64,000 nt of DNA, from assembly GCA_029261715.1 (NCBI GenBank), contig JAJDAT010000047.1:1-64000 (forward strand), given 5' to 3'. The stretch is from Nitrospinia bacterium (GTDB taxonomy: Bacteria > Nitrospinota > Nitrospinia > Nitrospinales > JAJDAT01). The notes beneath the pieces are model-generated. The model did no database searches. It worked only from the letters and a program-made list of their open reading frames with translations, and was not told where the DNA came from. Within the stretch, counting starts at the first letter, position 1, and every line of letters starts with the position of its first letter. The position numbers and the translations under genes were made by a program. Shown here one piece after another: positions 43,363 through 51,927 of this stretch.

Positions 43363-44067
43363 ATGTTTGAATCGTTAGGTATGTTGACCAAAGGTGGAGT
43401 CATTATGATTCCCATCTTTATTTGTTCGGTTGTTGGGTTGACCATCATTATTGAAAGGTTTATCTATTTTCGAAAATCTTCTGAAGATCCCGAAAAAATA
43501 TTCGCGTCTTTGACAAAGTTGTTAAAAGACGAAGGTGGATTCCATAATAAGGAGGGCGAGCACCCAGAAGCGGTCAAACTTTTTGCGGAGTCTCCGGGAC
43601 CGGTTGGACGTTTAATGCAAGCGGGACTGAATCACAAAGACGTTCCAAGGTGGAAACTAGAAGAAAAACTTTCGGTTGTTGGACAGGAAGAACTCAATAA
43701 TTTAGGAAAGAATATTCGCGGCTTAGAAGTGATTGCCACTATTTCTCCTTTGATGGGTTTGCTCGGTACTGTAATGGGGATGGTGCAAGCGTTTAATAAG
43801 GTTGCGCAATACAAAGGACAGGTCGATCCAAGTATCTTGGCGGGCGGTATTTGGGAAGCTTTGTTGACGACTGCGGCTGGTTTGGCAGTGGCGATTCCAG
43901 TGGTTGTGATGTTACATTTTTTTGATAGAAAAATTGAAAAAATATCTTTCCTTTTAGAAAAGTTTGGTCAATTGCTAATCCATCATTTTGATGAAGAGCG
44001 TGAAGAAGAAAACAAGAAAAAAGACTGGAAAGACAACCGACCTGAATTGGTTAAGGTACAAGGATGA
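43363..44067 (+). CDS. exbB: ExbB/TolQ-family proton channel subunit
   Basis: 234 residues with three membrane helices: GVIMIPIFICSVVGLTIIIE, the helix around LEVIATISPLMGLLGTVMGM, and LLTTAAGLAVAIPVVVMLHF. The last two carry the ExbB/MotA hallmark. With ExbD it harvests the proton gradient to energise TonB. It is first gene of the operon exbB-exbD-exbD-tonB-repeat protein, 18 bases before the first exbD, under a Fur-box promoter. Confidence 0.93.
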   Translation: MFESLGMLTKGGVIMIPIFICSVVGLTIIIERFIYFRKSSEDPEKIFASLTKLLKDEGGFHNKEGEHPEAVKLFAESPGPVGRLMQAGLNHKDVPRWKLEEKLSVVGQEELNNLGKNIRGLEVIATISPLMGLLGTVMGMVQAFNKVAQYKGQVDPSILAGGIWEALLTTAAGLAVAIPVVVMLHFFDRKIEKISFLLEKFGQLLIHHFDEEREEENKKKDWKDNRPELVKVQG

Positions 44068-44085
44068 TTTTGGTTTAGCTGAAAT

Positions 44086-44475
44086 ATGAAAATCATTAAA
44101 TACAAAAAGAACCAATACAAGTTGGACATGGCTCCATTGATTGATGTTGTTTTCCTTCTCCTCATCTTTTTTATGCTGACCTTTGCTATTCAAGGACAGG
44201 CAATGGATATTAAATTGCCTCAAGGTCAGTCGACTTCTAATCCGGTTCAGCAAAAAGATATAACTATTCGAATTTCTGCGAGCGGTGATCTGCTTTTAGA
44301 TAACTCGCCGGTTACTTTGGAAAAATTAGTCGATGAACTCAAAGTGAAACTTGCTTCAAGAACCGACAAATTGGTTAAAATTGAACCGGATAAAAAAGCA
44401 AAATACAAACAGTTTGCGATTGTATTAGATTACGCTCGGGTAGCTGGGGCCGAGGATTTTTCAATCGTTAGATAA
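44086..44475 (+). CDS. exbD: ExbD, first copy
   Basis: 129 residues. The cytoplasmic start and single helix are YKLDMAPLIDVVFLLLIFFM, with the essential protonatable Asp in LIDVV. A periplasmic ExbD/TolR domain follows (DITIRISASGDLLLDNSPVT). It works with ExbB in the energising complex. Nine bases separate it from the second exbD. Confidence 0.93.
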   Translation: MKIIKYKKNQYKLDMAPLIDVVFLLLIFFMLTFAIQGQAMDIKLPQGQSTSNPVQQKDITIRISASGDLLLDNSPVTLEKLVDELKVKLASRTDKLVKIEPDKKAKYKQFAIVLDYARVAGAEDFSIVR

Positions 44476-44484
44476 AATAAACTT

Positions 44485-44892
44485 ATGGCAATCAAGTTTC
44501 AGAAAGAAAACAAAAAAGAGTTTAAGATCGATCTGATTCCGATGATCAATATCGTTTTTTTATTGCTCATTTTTTTCATGCTCACTTCGTCGGCGATTCA
44601 GGCTAATCAGAAAATTCAGCTACCGAAGGCGCATTCTGCCGAGTTATTAAATGAACGTAATATCATTGTTGTGATTGATTCTAATGGTTCCTTAGAGCTT
44701 GATGGTGATGCGATTGCGTTGGAGTCTTTGTTGCCAGAATTAACCGAAAAATTAAAAAGTAAAGAGAAGAAGTCTGTGGAGATTCAAGGCGATCAAAGCA
44801 TTGAATTTGAAACTTTTGGGAAAATTATTGATATCGCAAAACAAGCGGGCGCTGTTGATTTTTTTCTAGCGGCTGAGCAGATTAAATCGTAA
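44485..44892 (+). CDS. exbD: ExbD, second copy
   Basis: 135 residues. FKIDLIPMINIVFLLLIFFM is the helix. Here the position of the essential Asp (PLIDVV in copy one) reads PMINIV, so Asp is replaced by Asn. The periplasmic domain is normal (NIIVVIDSNGSLELDGDAIA). The copies are clearly diverged paralogues. ExbD heterodimers occur in some tonB loci, and a copy lacking the Asp may be structural only. Confidence 0.9.
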   Translation: MAIKFQKENKKEFKIDLIPMINIVFLLLIFFMLTSSAIQANQKIQLPKAHSAELLNERNIIVVIDSNGSLELDGDAIALESLLPELTEKLKSKEKKSVEIQGDQSIEFETFGKIIDIAKQAGAVDFFLAAEQIKS

Positions 44893-44920
44893 TAAGCTAA
44901 AGCATTTTATTGAAGAGACA

Positions 44921-46045
44921 ATGTTCGAAAAATCTACCTTATTTTCATTTTCAGGATCGTTTGTATTTCATCTAGCCTTTGTTGCCCTTGCCGGCAACTA
45001 TATGCTTTCCGATCCGCCACCTCCGCCTCCAAAGAAAACTTACCGTTTGGAAGTTATTAAGAAAAAGCCTCCGGTAGAGAAGAAAAAAATCCAAGAGCGG
45101 AAGAAATTAAAAAGAAAAATCCCAAAACCGCTTAAGCCAATTAAACAACCGAAAAAGATAATGAAACAAGAGCCGTTGTTGATGGCGAAAGTTATGCCTA
45201 TGCCTGTTCCGCAAGTGAAACCAATGCAGCGCGAGCCTATTCCAAATGCTGTTGTTTCTCCGGTTGCGACAATGTCGTCGACGCCAATGACGGCTAGAGC
45301 CGTTTCAACGCCACGAAGATTGCAACCTGTATCAAATTATTCTCCAGCTGTGACGTCAAGCCGTGGCCCTGTTTCCTTTGTGCCTAGTTCTACAAAAAGA
45401 GTTGTGGTGGCGTCGATAGCTGCGCCTCGGGTTCAATCGAGTCCGGCGGTTTCTTCCTCTGGTTCTAAACGGTCGGCTTGGGTTTCAAAGAGTGTGCAGC
45501 GAGTCGCTTTACCTCAAACAGTTCCTCAAAAAATGGGGAGTTTAGAAAATGAAAATAAAGGTCCTGGGAAAATCGCGATGGTCGATACCAAACGCATTCG
45601 GGCTTTTTCGCTTCCTTCAGGAATGCCTATGAAACCTCAAAGCTTTGGAATTCCTACTTCGAAAGGAACTAGGGCAGCTTATTTTGAAGGAGGAAGCCAA
45701 AGAATCCTGATGGCGTCCATTGATCCTAGGGCTGTTCCTAATTTTACTGACGAGGGAGCTTTACGGGGGTACAAAAATAGGTTGGGACGAATTATTGCCC
45801 GCAATAAAAAGTATCCGAATTTATCGAGAAGGAAGCGCGAAGAAGGAAGAGTAGTTGTGTCATTTAATATATTGCGTAATGGGGAGATAGAAAATTTGGA
45901 TTGGGTAACGAAATCTCCATACGAAAGACTCAATCAAGAAGCTTTCAATGCGGTAAAGCGATCGGCTCCTTTTACTAAATTACCAAGTGAAATCCCTGGC
46001 GCTTCTTTGCAGATTGAATTGCCATTTAGTTTTAAATTGAACTAA
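44921..46045 (+). CDS. tonB: TonB-family energy transducer
   Basis: 374 residues. The N-terminal membrane helix (FSGSFVFHLAFVALAGNY, with the SxxxH pattern) leads to a Pro/Lys-rich stretch (PPPPPPKK; KRKIPKPLKPIKQPKK) that spans the periplasm. A long low-complexity Ser/Pro/Arg linker and a C-terminal TonB domain follow (YPNLSRRKREEGRVVVSFNI, then IENLDWVTKSPYERLNQEAF). The linker of about 200 residues is longer than in E. coli TonB. It energises the receptor encoded 1.1 kb downstream. Confidence 0.92.
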   Translation: MFEKSTLFSFSGSFVFHLAFVALAGNYMLSDPPPPPPKKTYRLEVIKKKPPVEKKKIQERKKLKRKIPKPLKPIKQPKKIMKQEPLLMAKVMPMPVPQVKPMQREPIPNAVVSPVATMSSTPMTARAVSTPRRLQPVSNYSPAVTSSRGPVSFVPSSTKRVVVASIAAPRVQSSPAVSSSGSKRSAWVSKSVQRVALPQTVPQKMGSLENENKGPGKIAMVDTKRIRAFSLPSGMPMKPQSFGIPTSKGTRAAYFEGGSQRILMASIDPRAVPNFTDEGALRGYKNRLGRIIARNKKYPNLSRRKREEGRVVVSFNILRNGEIENLDWVTKSPYERLNQEAFNAVKRSAPFTKLPSEIPGASLQIELPFSFKLN

Positions 46046-46105
46046 AAAAATATTTAAAAACTTCGTTTATGAACGATTCTGTATTTTTGATTATGGAGCT
46101 ATAAA

Positions 46106-46831
46106 ATGAATCGAAAAAAGGCAACGCTTGTAATAATATTTTGTTTCTTATTCATTTCGACGTCGATCGGCTTCGCTGAAGTTAATGAAGTGGATTCAAA
46201 TTTTGACGGTAAGATCGACCAGTGGCAACATTTAGGCGCCGACGGGAAGGTTACAAAAATAGAACATGACGGTAACTTTGACGGCAAGGTTGACCAGGTT
46301 GAACACTTCGCTGGAGATAAAAAATTAGCTCGCGTCGAATTTGATCGTAACAACGATGGAAATATGGACCATTTTCAACATTATAATAATAGTGGAAAGA
46401 TGGTTCGAGTAGAGAAATCTTCTAAACAAAATGGAAAAATTGATTGGAAAGAATTTTATTCCGACGATAAAAAATTACAACGTATTCAAATTGACGATGA
46501 TGGAGACGGAAAATTTGAAACCACCCAAGTTTACAACTCAAATGAGCAATTGGTTGAGATCGAGGGGGATGGCAATGGCGATGGCAAAGTAGACCGTTGG
46601 AGTAAGTTTGACGGCGATGCGTTGAAATTTACAGCATTCGATACTACGGGTAGCGGAAAGCCTGATCAATGGCAGCATTATGATAGTGGACAGAATCTTC
46701 AGAAGGCTGAATACGATACGAACAATGATGGAAAAGCAGACCGGTGGGAACATTTCAACGCTGGCAAATTGGCAAAAATTGAGCTTGATAGAAATTTCGA
46801 CGGTAAAGTCGATATGACTCAAAAAAAGTAA
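46106..46831 (+). CDS. Secreted DxNxDG-repeat protein in the tonB operon
   Basis: 241 residues. A signal peptide (ATLVIIFCFLFISTSIGFA) precedes nine tandem units of about 22-24 residues, each with an EF-hand-like loop and aromatic tail: DSNFDGKIDQWQH, DGNFDGKVDQVEH, DRNNDGNMDHFQH, a degenerate QNGKIDWKEF, DDDGDGKFETTQV, DGNGDGKVDRWSK, DTTGSGKPDQWQH, DTNNDGKADRWEH, DRNFDGKVDMTQK. The loops should bind Ca2+ or another divalent metal, and the acidic surface plus His/Trp is notable. It is 60 bases after tonB and before the operon terminator, so it is iron-regulated with the TonB machinery. No known family role; an envelope accessory to iron uptake is inferred. Confidence 0.8.
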   Translation: MNRKKATLVIIFCFLFISTSIGFAEVNEVDSNFDGKIDQWQHLGADGKVTKIEHDGNFDGKVDQVEHFAGDKKLARVEFDRNNDGNMDHFQHYNNSGKMVRVEKSSKQNGKIDWKEFYSDDKKLQRIQIDDDGDGKFETTQVYNSNEQLVEIEGDGNGDGKVDRWSKFDGDALKFTAFDTTGSGKPDQWQHYDSGQNLQKAEYDTNNDGKADRWEHFNAGKLAKIELDRNFDGKVDMTQKK

Positions 46832-46881
46832 TTGATTTAACCACTTCGAGATTATATTATTTAGACGCTTACCTTGTTTTT

Positions 46882-46915
46882 GGAGGCAAATAAAACTTTT
46901 GCCTCCACTTTTTAT
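46882..46915 (+). terminator. Terminator of the exbB-tonB operon
   Basis: GGAGGCAAA at 46882-46890 pairs perfectly with TTTGCCTCC at 46898-46906 around a seven-base loop, followed by ACTTTTTATCTTTT. It separates the operon from the receptor gene. Confidence 0.88.
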
Positions 46916-46990
46916 CTTTTAAAAACTTCCCTAAAATTATTTCACTAATTTTTAATCCGTAAAAAAATCCAAAAAATATTGATTATAATC

Positions 46991-47034
46991 TTGAAAATCG
47001 TTCTCAACACTGATATAAATGAAAACCGTTTTCA
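46991..47034 (+). promoter_or_regulatory. Fur-controlled promoter of the TonB-dependent receptor, two boxes
   Basis: TTGAAA at 46991-46996, 17 bases, TATAAA at 47014-47019. One Fur box (TGAAAATCGTTCTCA, 46992-47006) overlaps the -35 and spacer. A second, perfectly palindromic box (TGAAAACCGTTTTCA, 47020-47034) starts at the base after the -10. Box centres are 28 bases apart. The promoter lies 120 bases before the receptor start. Confidence 0.8.
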
Positions 47035-47156
47035 ATTTCATACACATTTAACTGTTTTTTAATTGTTGTTAACAATAGTTTAGAAATATAAGAAGCTTTA
47101 AGTTTTCCATTCCCAAGTTGGAAAGTTGCTATTCAATTTATAAGGAGGAGATTGGG

Positions 47157-49442
47157 ATGATTAGTTTGACTAGGAGAAGGGACGCCCAAATACAGGTGGC
47201 GTTTTTAATGGCCTTGTCGTTCTTTTTCACATTCGCAGTCCCAGCAGTTTGGGCTGAAGATAGTAAAAGAGTGATTCTAGACGAAGTGAAAGTAGTTGGT
47301 TCTAAATCGAACGTTAAAGATATAGCGTCATCTGCGGCTTATATCGATTCGTCAGATATTAAGAAAAATAGTTACGACAATATTGATCGGATCTTAAGAA
47401 AAGTTCCTGGTGTATATACTCGGGAAGAGACTGGAAGTGGTTTATTTCCTAATATTAGTATCCGAGGTGTTGATCCTGGTAGAAGTACTAAAGTTACTAT
47501 TATGGAAGATGGCGTTCTCACTTCACCAGCTCCCTACTCAGCTCCTGCTGCATATTATGCTCCAACGGCTGGAAGAATGGCAGGTATTGAAGTGTTAAAA
47601 GGTTCTAGTCAAATTAGGTTTGGACCGCAAACAACCGGTGGTGTCGTTAACTACCTTTCAACAGCTATTCCTACTCAGGAAGAATACTATTTAAAAGCTA
47701 CCTATGGCACCCAGGGTGAACTCCGAAATCATATGTATTTTGGTAATACCATCCGGTTAGATAGCGGTAACTTAGGGTTTGTTGTTGAAAATTATGACCG
47801 TAGAAATGAAGGTTTTCGAAGAATTAATGAGACTGTTGATTTTAGAAATGGAGATGAAGAGAATGGCTTAAAAAATACAGAGCCGATGTTCAAAATGTCC
47901 TATGAACCAAATAGCGATAAATACCAAAGATTTGAATTTAAATTTGGTTATACCAAGAGACAAGTCAATGAAACCTATTTGGGGTTGAACGAGTCATTAT
48001 TCAACGAAGATCCATTTCAAAGATTGGCTGCTAGCCGATTTGATAAAATTGATACAGAGCATTTTAGGACTTATTTGAGACATTTCTATGAAATGAGCGA
48101 TCAAACGAACATCGTTACGACTGCTTATGGTAACCATTTCTTCCGAAACTGGCAGAAGAGTCATGATTGTCGAAGCACTGGCTCTAGTCTGAGCGCTTGT
48201 ATTTCCAGTGATGCCGGTCAGGCTCTGTTAAATGGTACTGGGGCAGGTACTTGGAGATTACGCAATAACAATCGAAATTATTACTTGTATGGGGTTCAAA
48301 CATTAGCTACCCACAATACAAGTATTGGCTCCACTAAGCATAAGTTTTCTGCTGGTGCCCGATTACACTATGATCAGATTCGCCGATTCCAATTTAATGA
48401 AGATTATACCCAAGATTCAAGCGGCGCAATTATTAGCCGGTCCGATGGAGCTCCTGGTTCCGCTGGTAACCGAAGACAAAAAACAACCGCTTTGGCTTTG
48501 AATCTTGAAGATAAAATCCAATATGGTAAGTGGACCTTCAATCCTGGAATTCGTTACGAGCATCTATGGCAAAGGTTTCAGCAATTTGCACCGACAAGCG
48601 AAGCAGACCGGAAAAGAAATTATGGCGTGTTTTCCGGAGGCGGTAATGCTAGTTATGCGTTAAACGAAAATCAAAATATCTTTGGTGGCGTTTTCCGAGG
48701 AGTTTCTCTCCCGACCCCAAGTGGAGCAACCAAAACTGGTTCGGATCGTGTAGAAGAAGAGACCAGCATTGGTTATGAATTCGGAACGCGTTATACCCGA
48801 CCTGAGCACGGCTTTTTGGTTGAGTTAATTGGTTTTTGGACTGACTTTGATGACTTGGTTGTTTCAGATATTTCTGGAGCAGGCGGAGTTTTAGACGGTG
48901 AGACTCGGAATATTGGAGAAGTAACTTCAAGAGGTATTGAGTTCCAAGTCCAATATGATCCTTCTATTTCTCGAAAATGGAAATTTCAAAACCCTTGGTA
49001 TTTCACCATGACTTATACCAATGCAGAGTTTACTTCTGGGATTGCGTCTGGTTCGATTGGAGACGAAGGAATTTTCTCTGGGGCTGAAGATGGCAACGAA
49101 GTTCCATATATCCCAGAGGTACAGTTCGCCATTGGGACCGGGTTTATTTATGAAAAGTTCTCTCTTAATATTGACGGTCAGTACACTGCTGAAACTTTTG
49201 GTTCTGCAAGCAATGTTTCTACCGAGACTGACTTAAGTGGTGGTTCTGATCCAAGGTTTGGATTGGTAGATGATGTCTTTATTTTAGACGCTAGTATGGC
49301 ATATCAGTTTAATAAAAATGTGAAAGCGTTTACCAATTTTCGAAACGTAACAGATGAAACTTATATCGCAAGCCGATTACCTCATGGTATTCGAGCGGGC
49401 GCTCCATTTCAAATGTTTGGCGGAATGGAATTTCATTTCTAA
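47157..49442 (+). CDS. TonB-dependent outer-membrane receptor, FecA-like
   Basis: About 761 residues from ATG 47157, with AAGGAGGAG seven bases upstream. The signal peptide ends in AVWA. ILDEVKVVGSKSN is a TonB-box-like start of the plug (SYDNIDRILRKVPGVYTREE, ISIRGVDPGRSTKVTIMEDG, VLKGSSQIRFGPQTTGGVVN). A 22-strand barrel follows and ends in a terminal Phe (FGGMEFHF). The plug most resembles the FecA/iron-siderophore group. No FecIR signalling extension is present. Ligand is probably a ferric chelate, by the Fur boxes. Confidence 0.92.
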   Translation: MISLTRRRDAQIQVAFLMALSFFFTFAVPAVWAEDSKRVILDEVKVVGSKSNVKDIASSAAYIDSSDIKKNSYDNIDRILRKVPGVYTREETGSGLFPNISIRGVDPGRSTKVTIMEDGVLTSPAPYSAPAAYYAPTAGRMAGIEVLKGSSQIRFGPQTTGGVVNYLSTAIPTQEEYYLKATYGTQGELRNHMYFGNTIRLDSGNLGFVVENYDRRNEGFRRINETVDFRNGDEENGLKNTEPMFKMSYEPNSDKYQRFEFKFGYTKRQVNETYLGLNESLFNEDPFQRLAASRFDKIDTEHFRTYLRHFYEMSDQTNIVTTAYGNHFFRNWQKSHDCRSTGSSLSACISSDAGQALLNGTGAGTWRLRNNNRNYYLYGVQTLATHNTSIGSTKHKFSAGARLHYDQIRRFQFNEDYTQDSSGAIISRSDGAPGSAGNRRQKTTALALNLEDKIQYGKWTFNPGIRYEHLWQRFQQFAPTSEADRKRNYGVFSGGGNASYALNENQNIFGGVFRGVSLPTPSGATKTGSDRVEEETSIGYEFGTRYTRPEHGFLVELIGFWTDFDDLVVSDISGAGGVLDGETRNIGEVTSRGIEFQVQYDPSISRKWKFQNPWYFTMTYTNAEFTSGIASGSIGDEGIFSGAEDGNEVPYIPEVQFAIGTGFIYEKFSLNIDGQYTAETFGSASNVSTETDLSGGSDPRFGLVDDVFILDASMAYQFNKNVKAFTNFRNVTDETYIASRLPHGIRAGAPFQMFGGMEFHF

Positions 49443-49511
49443 AAATATGACTATATCTTAAAGACAGTTTTGGAGATTGCTACCTCCTTCAACTAGATTA
49501 AGATAAAATTG

Positions 49512-49554
49512 CGGCAACTTTCGCTTTTAAGCGAGGGTTGCCGTTTTTTTTTTT
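49512..49554 (+). terminator. Terminator after the TonB-dependent receptor
   Basis: CGGCAAC at 49512-49518 pairs with GTTGCCG at 49537-49543, with an inner TCGCTT/AAGCGA stem, followed by eleven T. Confidence 0.92.
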
Positions 49555-49629
49555 GCGTTAAAAAATTAGGGAAGAATTAGCTATGTTAAGCTAATGACAA
49601 AGAATTAAGAATAAATAAAGAAAATCGAT

Positions 49630-51126
49630 TTGAATATACCTGAAGAGATAAATAGAGCGGTCCAGTTTCATATTAAAGGACAGTTAGACGAAGCTGCAGC
49701 TTTGTATAAAAAAGTACTAAGTATTCAGCCGAATAATCCTGACGCTTTAAATTTATTAGGTGTTGTGTGTTTTCAAGTAGACGATTTGGAATCCTCTGAG
49801 GAACTCATTAATAAAGCCATTGAAGAAAATCCTTCCAATCATAATTTTCATAATAATCTAGGAAATACTTTACGTAACTCTGGAAAAGTGGCTCAAGCAG
49901 AATTAAGTTACCGCAGAGCTTTAGAGTTAGATCCACAAAATAGTGAAGCGCATGCTAATTTAGCGATTGTGCTGAGAGATTTGAGGAAACCTGATTTAGC
50001 CATTGCGTCTTGCCAAAAAGCAATTGAGTTGAACCCGAAAATTCCCCAACCATATAATACGTTAGGGAATTTATATTGCGAGCAAATGGCATGGGAAAAG
50101 GCCGAAGTAGTTTATAAGAAAGCTTTAGAGATTCAGCCGTTTCCAGAAGCGTTTAATAACCTTGGTAATGTTTTAAAAGATTTGGGTAAGCTGGACGACG
50201 CTGTTTTTAGCTATCAAAATGCGGTGTCTCTTAATCCTAATTATGCCGAAGCGTTTAACAATTTGGGCAATGTTTTGAAACTTCTGAATCAATTAGAGGA
50301 AGCAAAAGAAGCTTACGATAGAGCTGTGGAAATTTGGCCTGAGTTTTCCGAAGCTCATTACAACCTTGGAATTTTATTTAAAGAATCGGAGCATTGGGCG
50401 GCGGCAGAAAAAGAGTATCGGTTAGCGGCTGAATTAGATCCTTCTAATCATTCTGCAAAGCATATGTTGTCTGCACTTTCAAGAGAATCTGTTGAGGCGG
50501 CTCCTTTAGAATATATAGAAGGATTGTTTGATAGGTTTGCTCCAACTTTTGACGAAGAATTAGTAAACAAACTTAGTTATGGCACTCCTGATTTATTAAA
50601 AGAATTAATAAGGGAAGAAATTCAAGGTGAACTTAAATATCAAAACGTTGTTGATCTGGGTTGTGGGACAGGGCTATCTGGAAAGGCAATAAGGTGTTTG
50701 TCTCAAAATTTGATGGGAATTGACGCGTCAAAAAAGATGTTGGCTGTTGCTGGTAAAAAAAGTGTATATGATAAGCTTTGGCAAGGAGAGTTATGCGAAG
50801 CGTTATCCGCTAATAAAGAAACTTTCGATCTTTTTTTTGCGGCTGATGTTTTTGTGTACATTGGAAACTTAGAATCGATTTTTAATAAAGTGAGAGAACA
50901 TGCAAGAAAAGGCGCTTTATTTGTTTTTTCTACGGAGTCGCATCCGGGAGATGAAGATTTCGATTTGCGGGTTACCGGAAGGTTTGCCCATTCTCGCAAT
51001 TATGTAAAGAAGGTTGCTCAAAAAACTGGGTTTATGATAAAACAGGCAAAATCCGCAGATATTCGAAAAGATAAGGGAAAGTGGATCAAAGGCGATTTGT
51101 TTGTCTTAAAAGCTAAATCCGCGTAA
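49630..51126 (+). CDS. TPR protein fused to a SAM-dependent methyltransferase
   Basis: 498 residues. Residues 1-285 hold about eight 34-residue TPR units (NNLGNxLxxxGKxxxAxxxYxxAxxLxP). Residues about 310-495 are a class I methyltransferase (VVDLGCGTGLSGKAIR, LMGIDASKKMLAVA, FFAADVFVYIGNLESIF). The fusion occurs in several Gram-negative genomes and the substrate is unknown. Translation begins at TTG 49630, where no strong ribosome site is seen. Confidence 0.88.
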   Translation: MNIPEEINRAVQFHIKGQLDEAAALYKKVLSIQPNNPDALNLLGVVCFQVDDLESSEELINKAIEENPSNHNFHNNLGNTLRNSGKVAQAELSYRRALELDPQNSEAHANLAIVLRDLRKPDLAIASCQKAIELNPKIPQPYNTLGNLYCEQMAWEKAEVVYKKALEIQPFPEAFNNLGNVLKDLGKLDDAVFSYQNAVSLNPNYAEAFNNLGNVLKLLNQLEEAKEAYDRAVEIWPEFSEAHYNLGILFKESEHWAAAEKEYRLAAELDPSNHSAKHMLSALSRESVEAAPLEYIEGLFDRFAPTFDEELVNKLSYGTPDLLKELIREEIQGELKYQNVVDLGCGTGLSGKAIRCLSQNLMGIDASKKMLAVAGKKSVYDKLWQGELCEALSANKETFDLFFAADVFVYIGNLESIFNKVREHARKGALFVFSTESHPGDEDFDLRVTGRFAHSRNYVKKVAQKTGFMIKQAKSADIRKDKGKWIKGDLFVLKAKSA

Positions 51127-51150
51127 TCCAGAATTTTAGGGAGAAATACG

Positions 51151-51648
51151 ATGAATCAAAAGCAATTTTTGACGTTAGCTCTTTTAGCTAGTTGTTTTGG
51201 GTTATTGGGCGGAGGTTTATCTAATTTTTATTTTGGAGAAAAGGCTGAAGCTCAATCTTCGAATACTGTTATAGCTGATCGCTTTATTTTGTCTCAAGCA
51301 GGAAATGCTTTTGAGGCGGAACTGGGGTTTAATGATGAAGGGTTGCCTAGTTTTTTCTTTAAGGATGGTGACGGAAATAAACGAATTAATATGGGGTTGG
51401 ATAAGGGAGGGATTACTTACTTTTCTTTTTACGATCCTTTTAATAAAAATGAAAGGATGGCTTTTTATACCGCTTTTGATGGAGCGCCTTTTGTTCAACT
51501 AAACGATAAAAATGGTAACCCCAGAGCAATTTTAGGTATGGGCGATGAAGAAAACGTGATTTTAGAGTTTTACGACAAAAGCGCTCGGCCTGTTTGGTTG
51601 GTTCCAAAAATATTTAAGAAGAAAAAAAAGAAGAAAAAAAAGGGTTAG
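51151..51648 (+). CDS. Exported hypothetical protein with poly-lysine tail
   Basis: 165 residues. The signal peptide (LTLALLASCFGLLGGGLSNF) contains a Cys but no clear lipobox. The mature part has repeating strand-turn pieces with D-G-N-K turns (FFFKDGDGNKRINMGLDKGG, PFVQLNDKNGNPRAILGMGD) suggesting a small beta-solenoid or sheet. The last residues are VPKIF followed by eleven Lys in twelve positions. GGGAG lies eight bases before the ATG. It starts 24 bases after the TPR-methyltransferase gene, so it is likely co-transcribed. Family not recognised. Confidence 0.7.
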   Translation: MNQKQFLTLALLASCFGLLGGGLSNFYFGEKAEAQSSNTVIADRFILSQAGNAFEAELGFNDEGLPSFFFKDGDGNKRINMGLDKGGITYFSFYDPFNKNERMAFYTAFDGAPFVQLNDKNGNPRAILGMGDEENVILEFYDKSARPVWLVPKIFKKKKKKKKKG

Positions 51649-51836
51649 TCCATCGACCTATTTTTTTTAATGAGATCTGAAATCATAAAAAATGCGTAGA
51701 GAATTGCCCAACCAATAACGATATGTATGAGGCTTTGTTTAATGTCGCCGGATATTACGGCGATCATAAACCAGAATATAGATCCAATTACCCAAAATAT
51801 GAGGAAAATGGTGCGAGCGCCTCTATTTTCTTCCAT
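51645..51836 (-). CDS. Small two-helix membrane protein, 63 residues
   Basis: Two hydrophobic helices (TIFLIFWVIGSIFWFMIAVI and LIHIVIGWAILYAFFMISDL) are joined by a short loop, with charged ends. AAAGG is well placed before the ATG. It overlaps the end of the convergent exported-protein gene by four bases. No family recognised. Confidence 0.6.
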   Translation of the reverse strand: MEENRGARTIFLIFWVIGSIFWFMIAVISGDIKQSLIHIVIGWAILYAFFMISDLIKKNRSMD

Positions 51837-51927
51837 AAATACCTTTCGTCTGTGATTAGGTTTTAAGAGGCTTTATTAGTTGTTTGGGGATATTTGGTCT
51901 TAAGCCGAACAGTGTGTAGGAGTTTTA

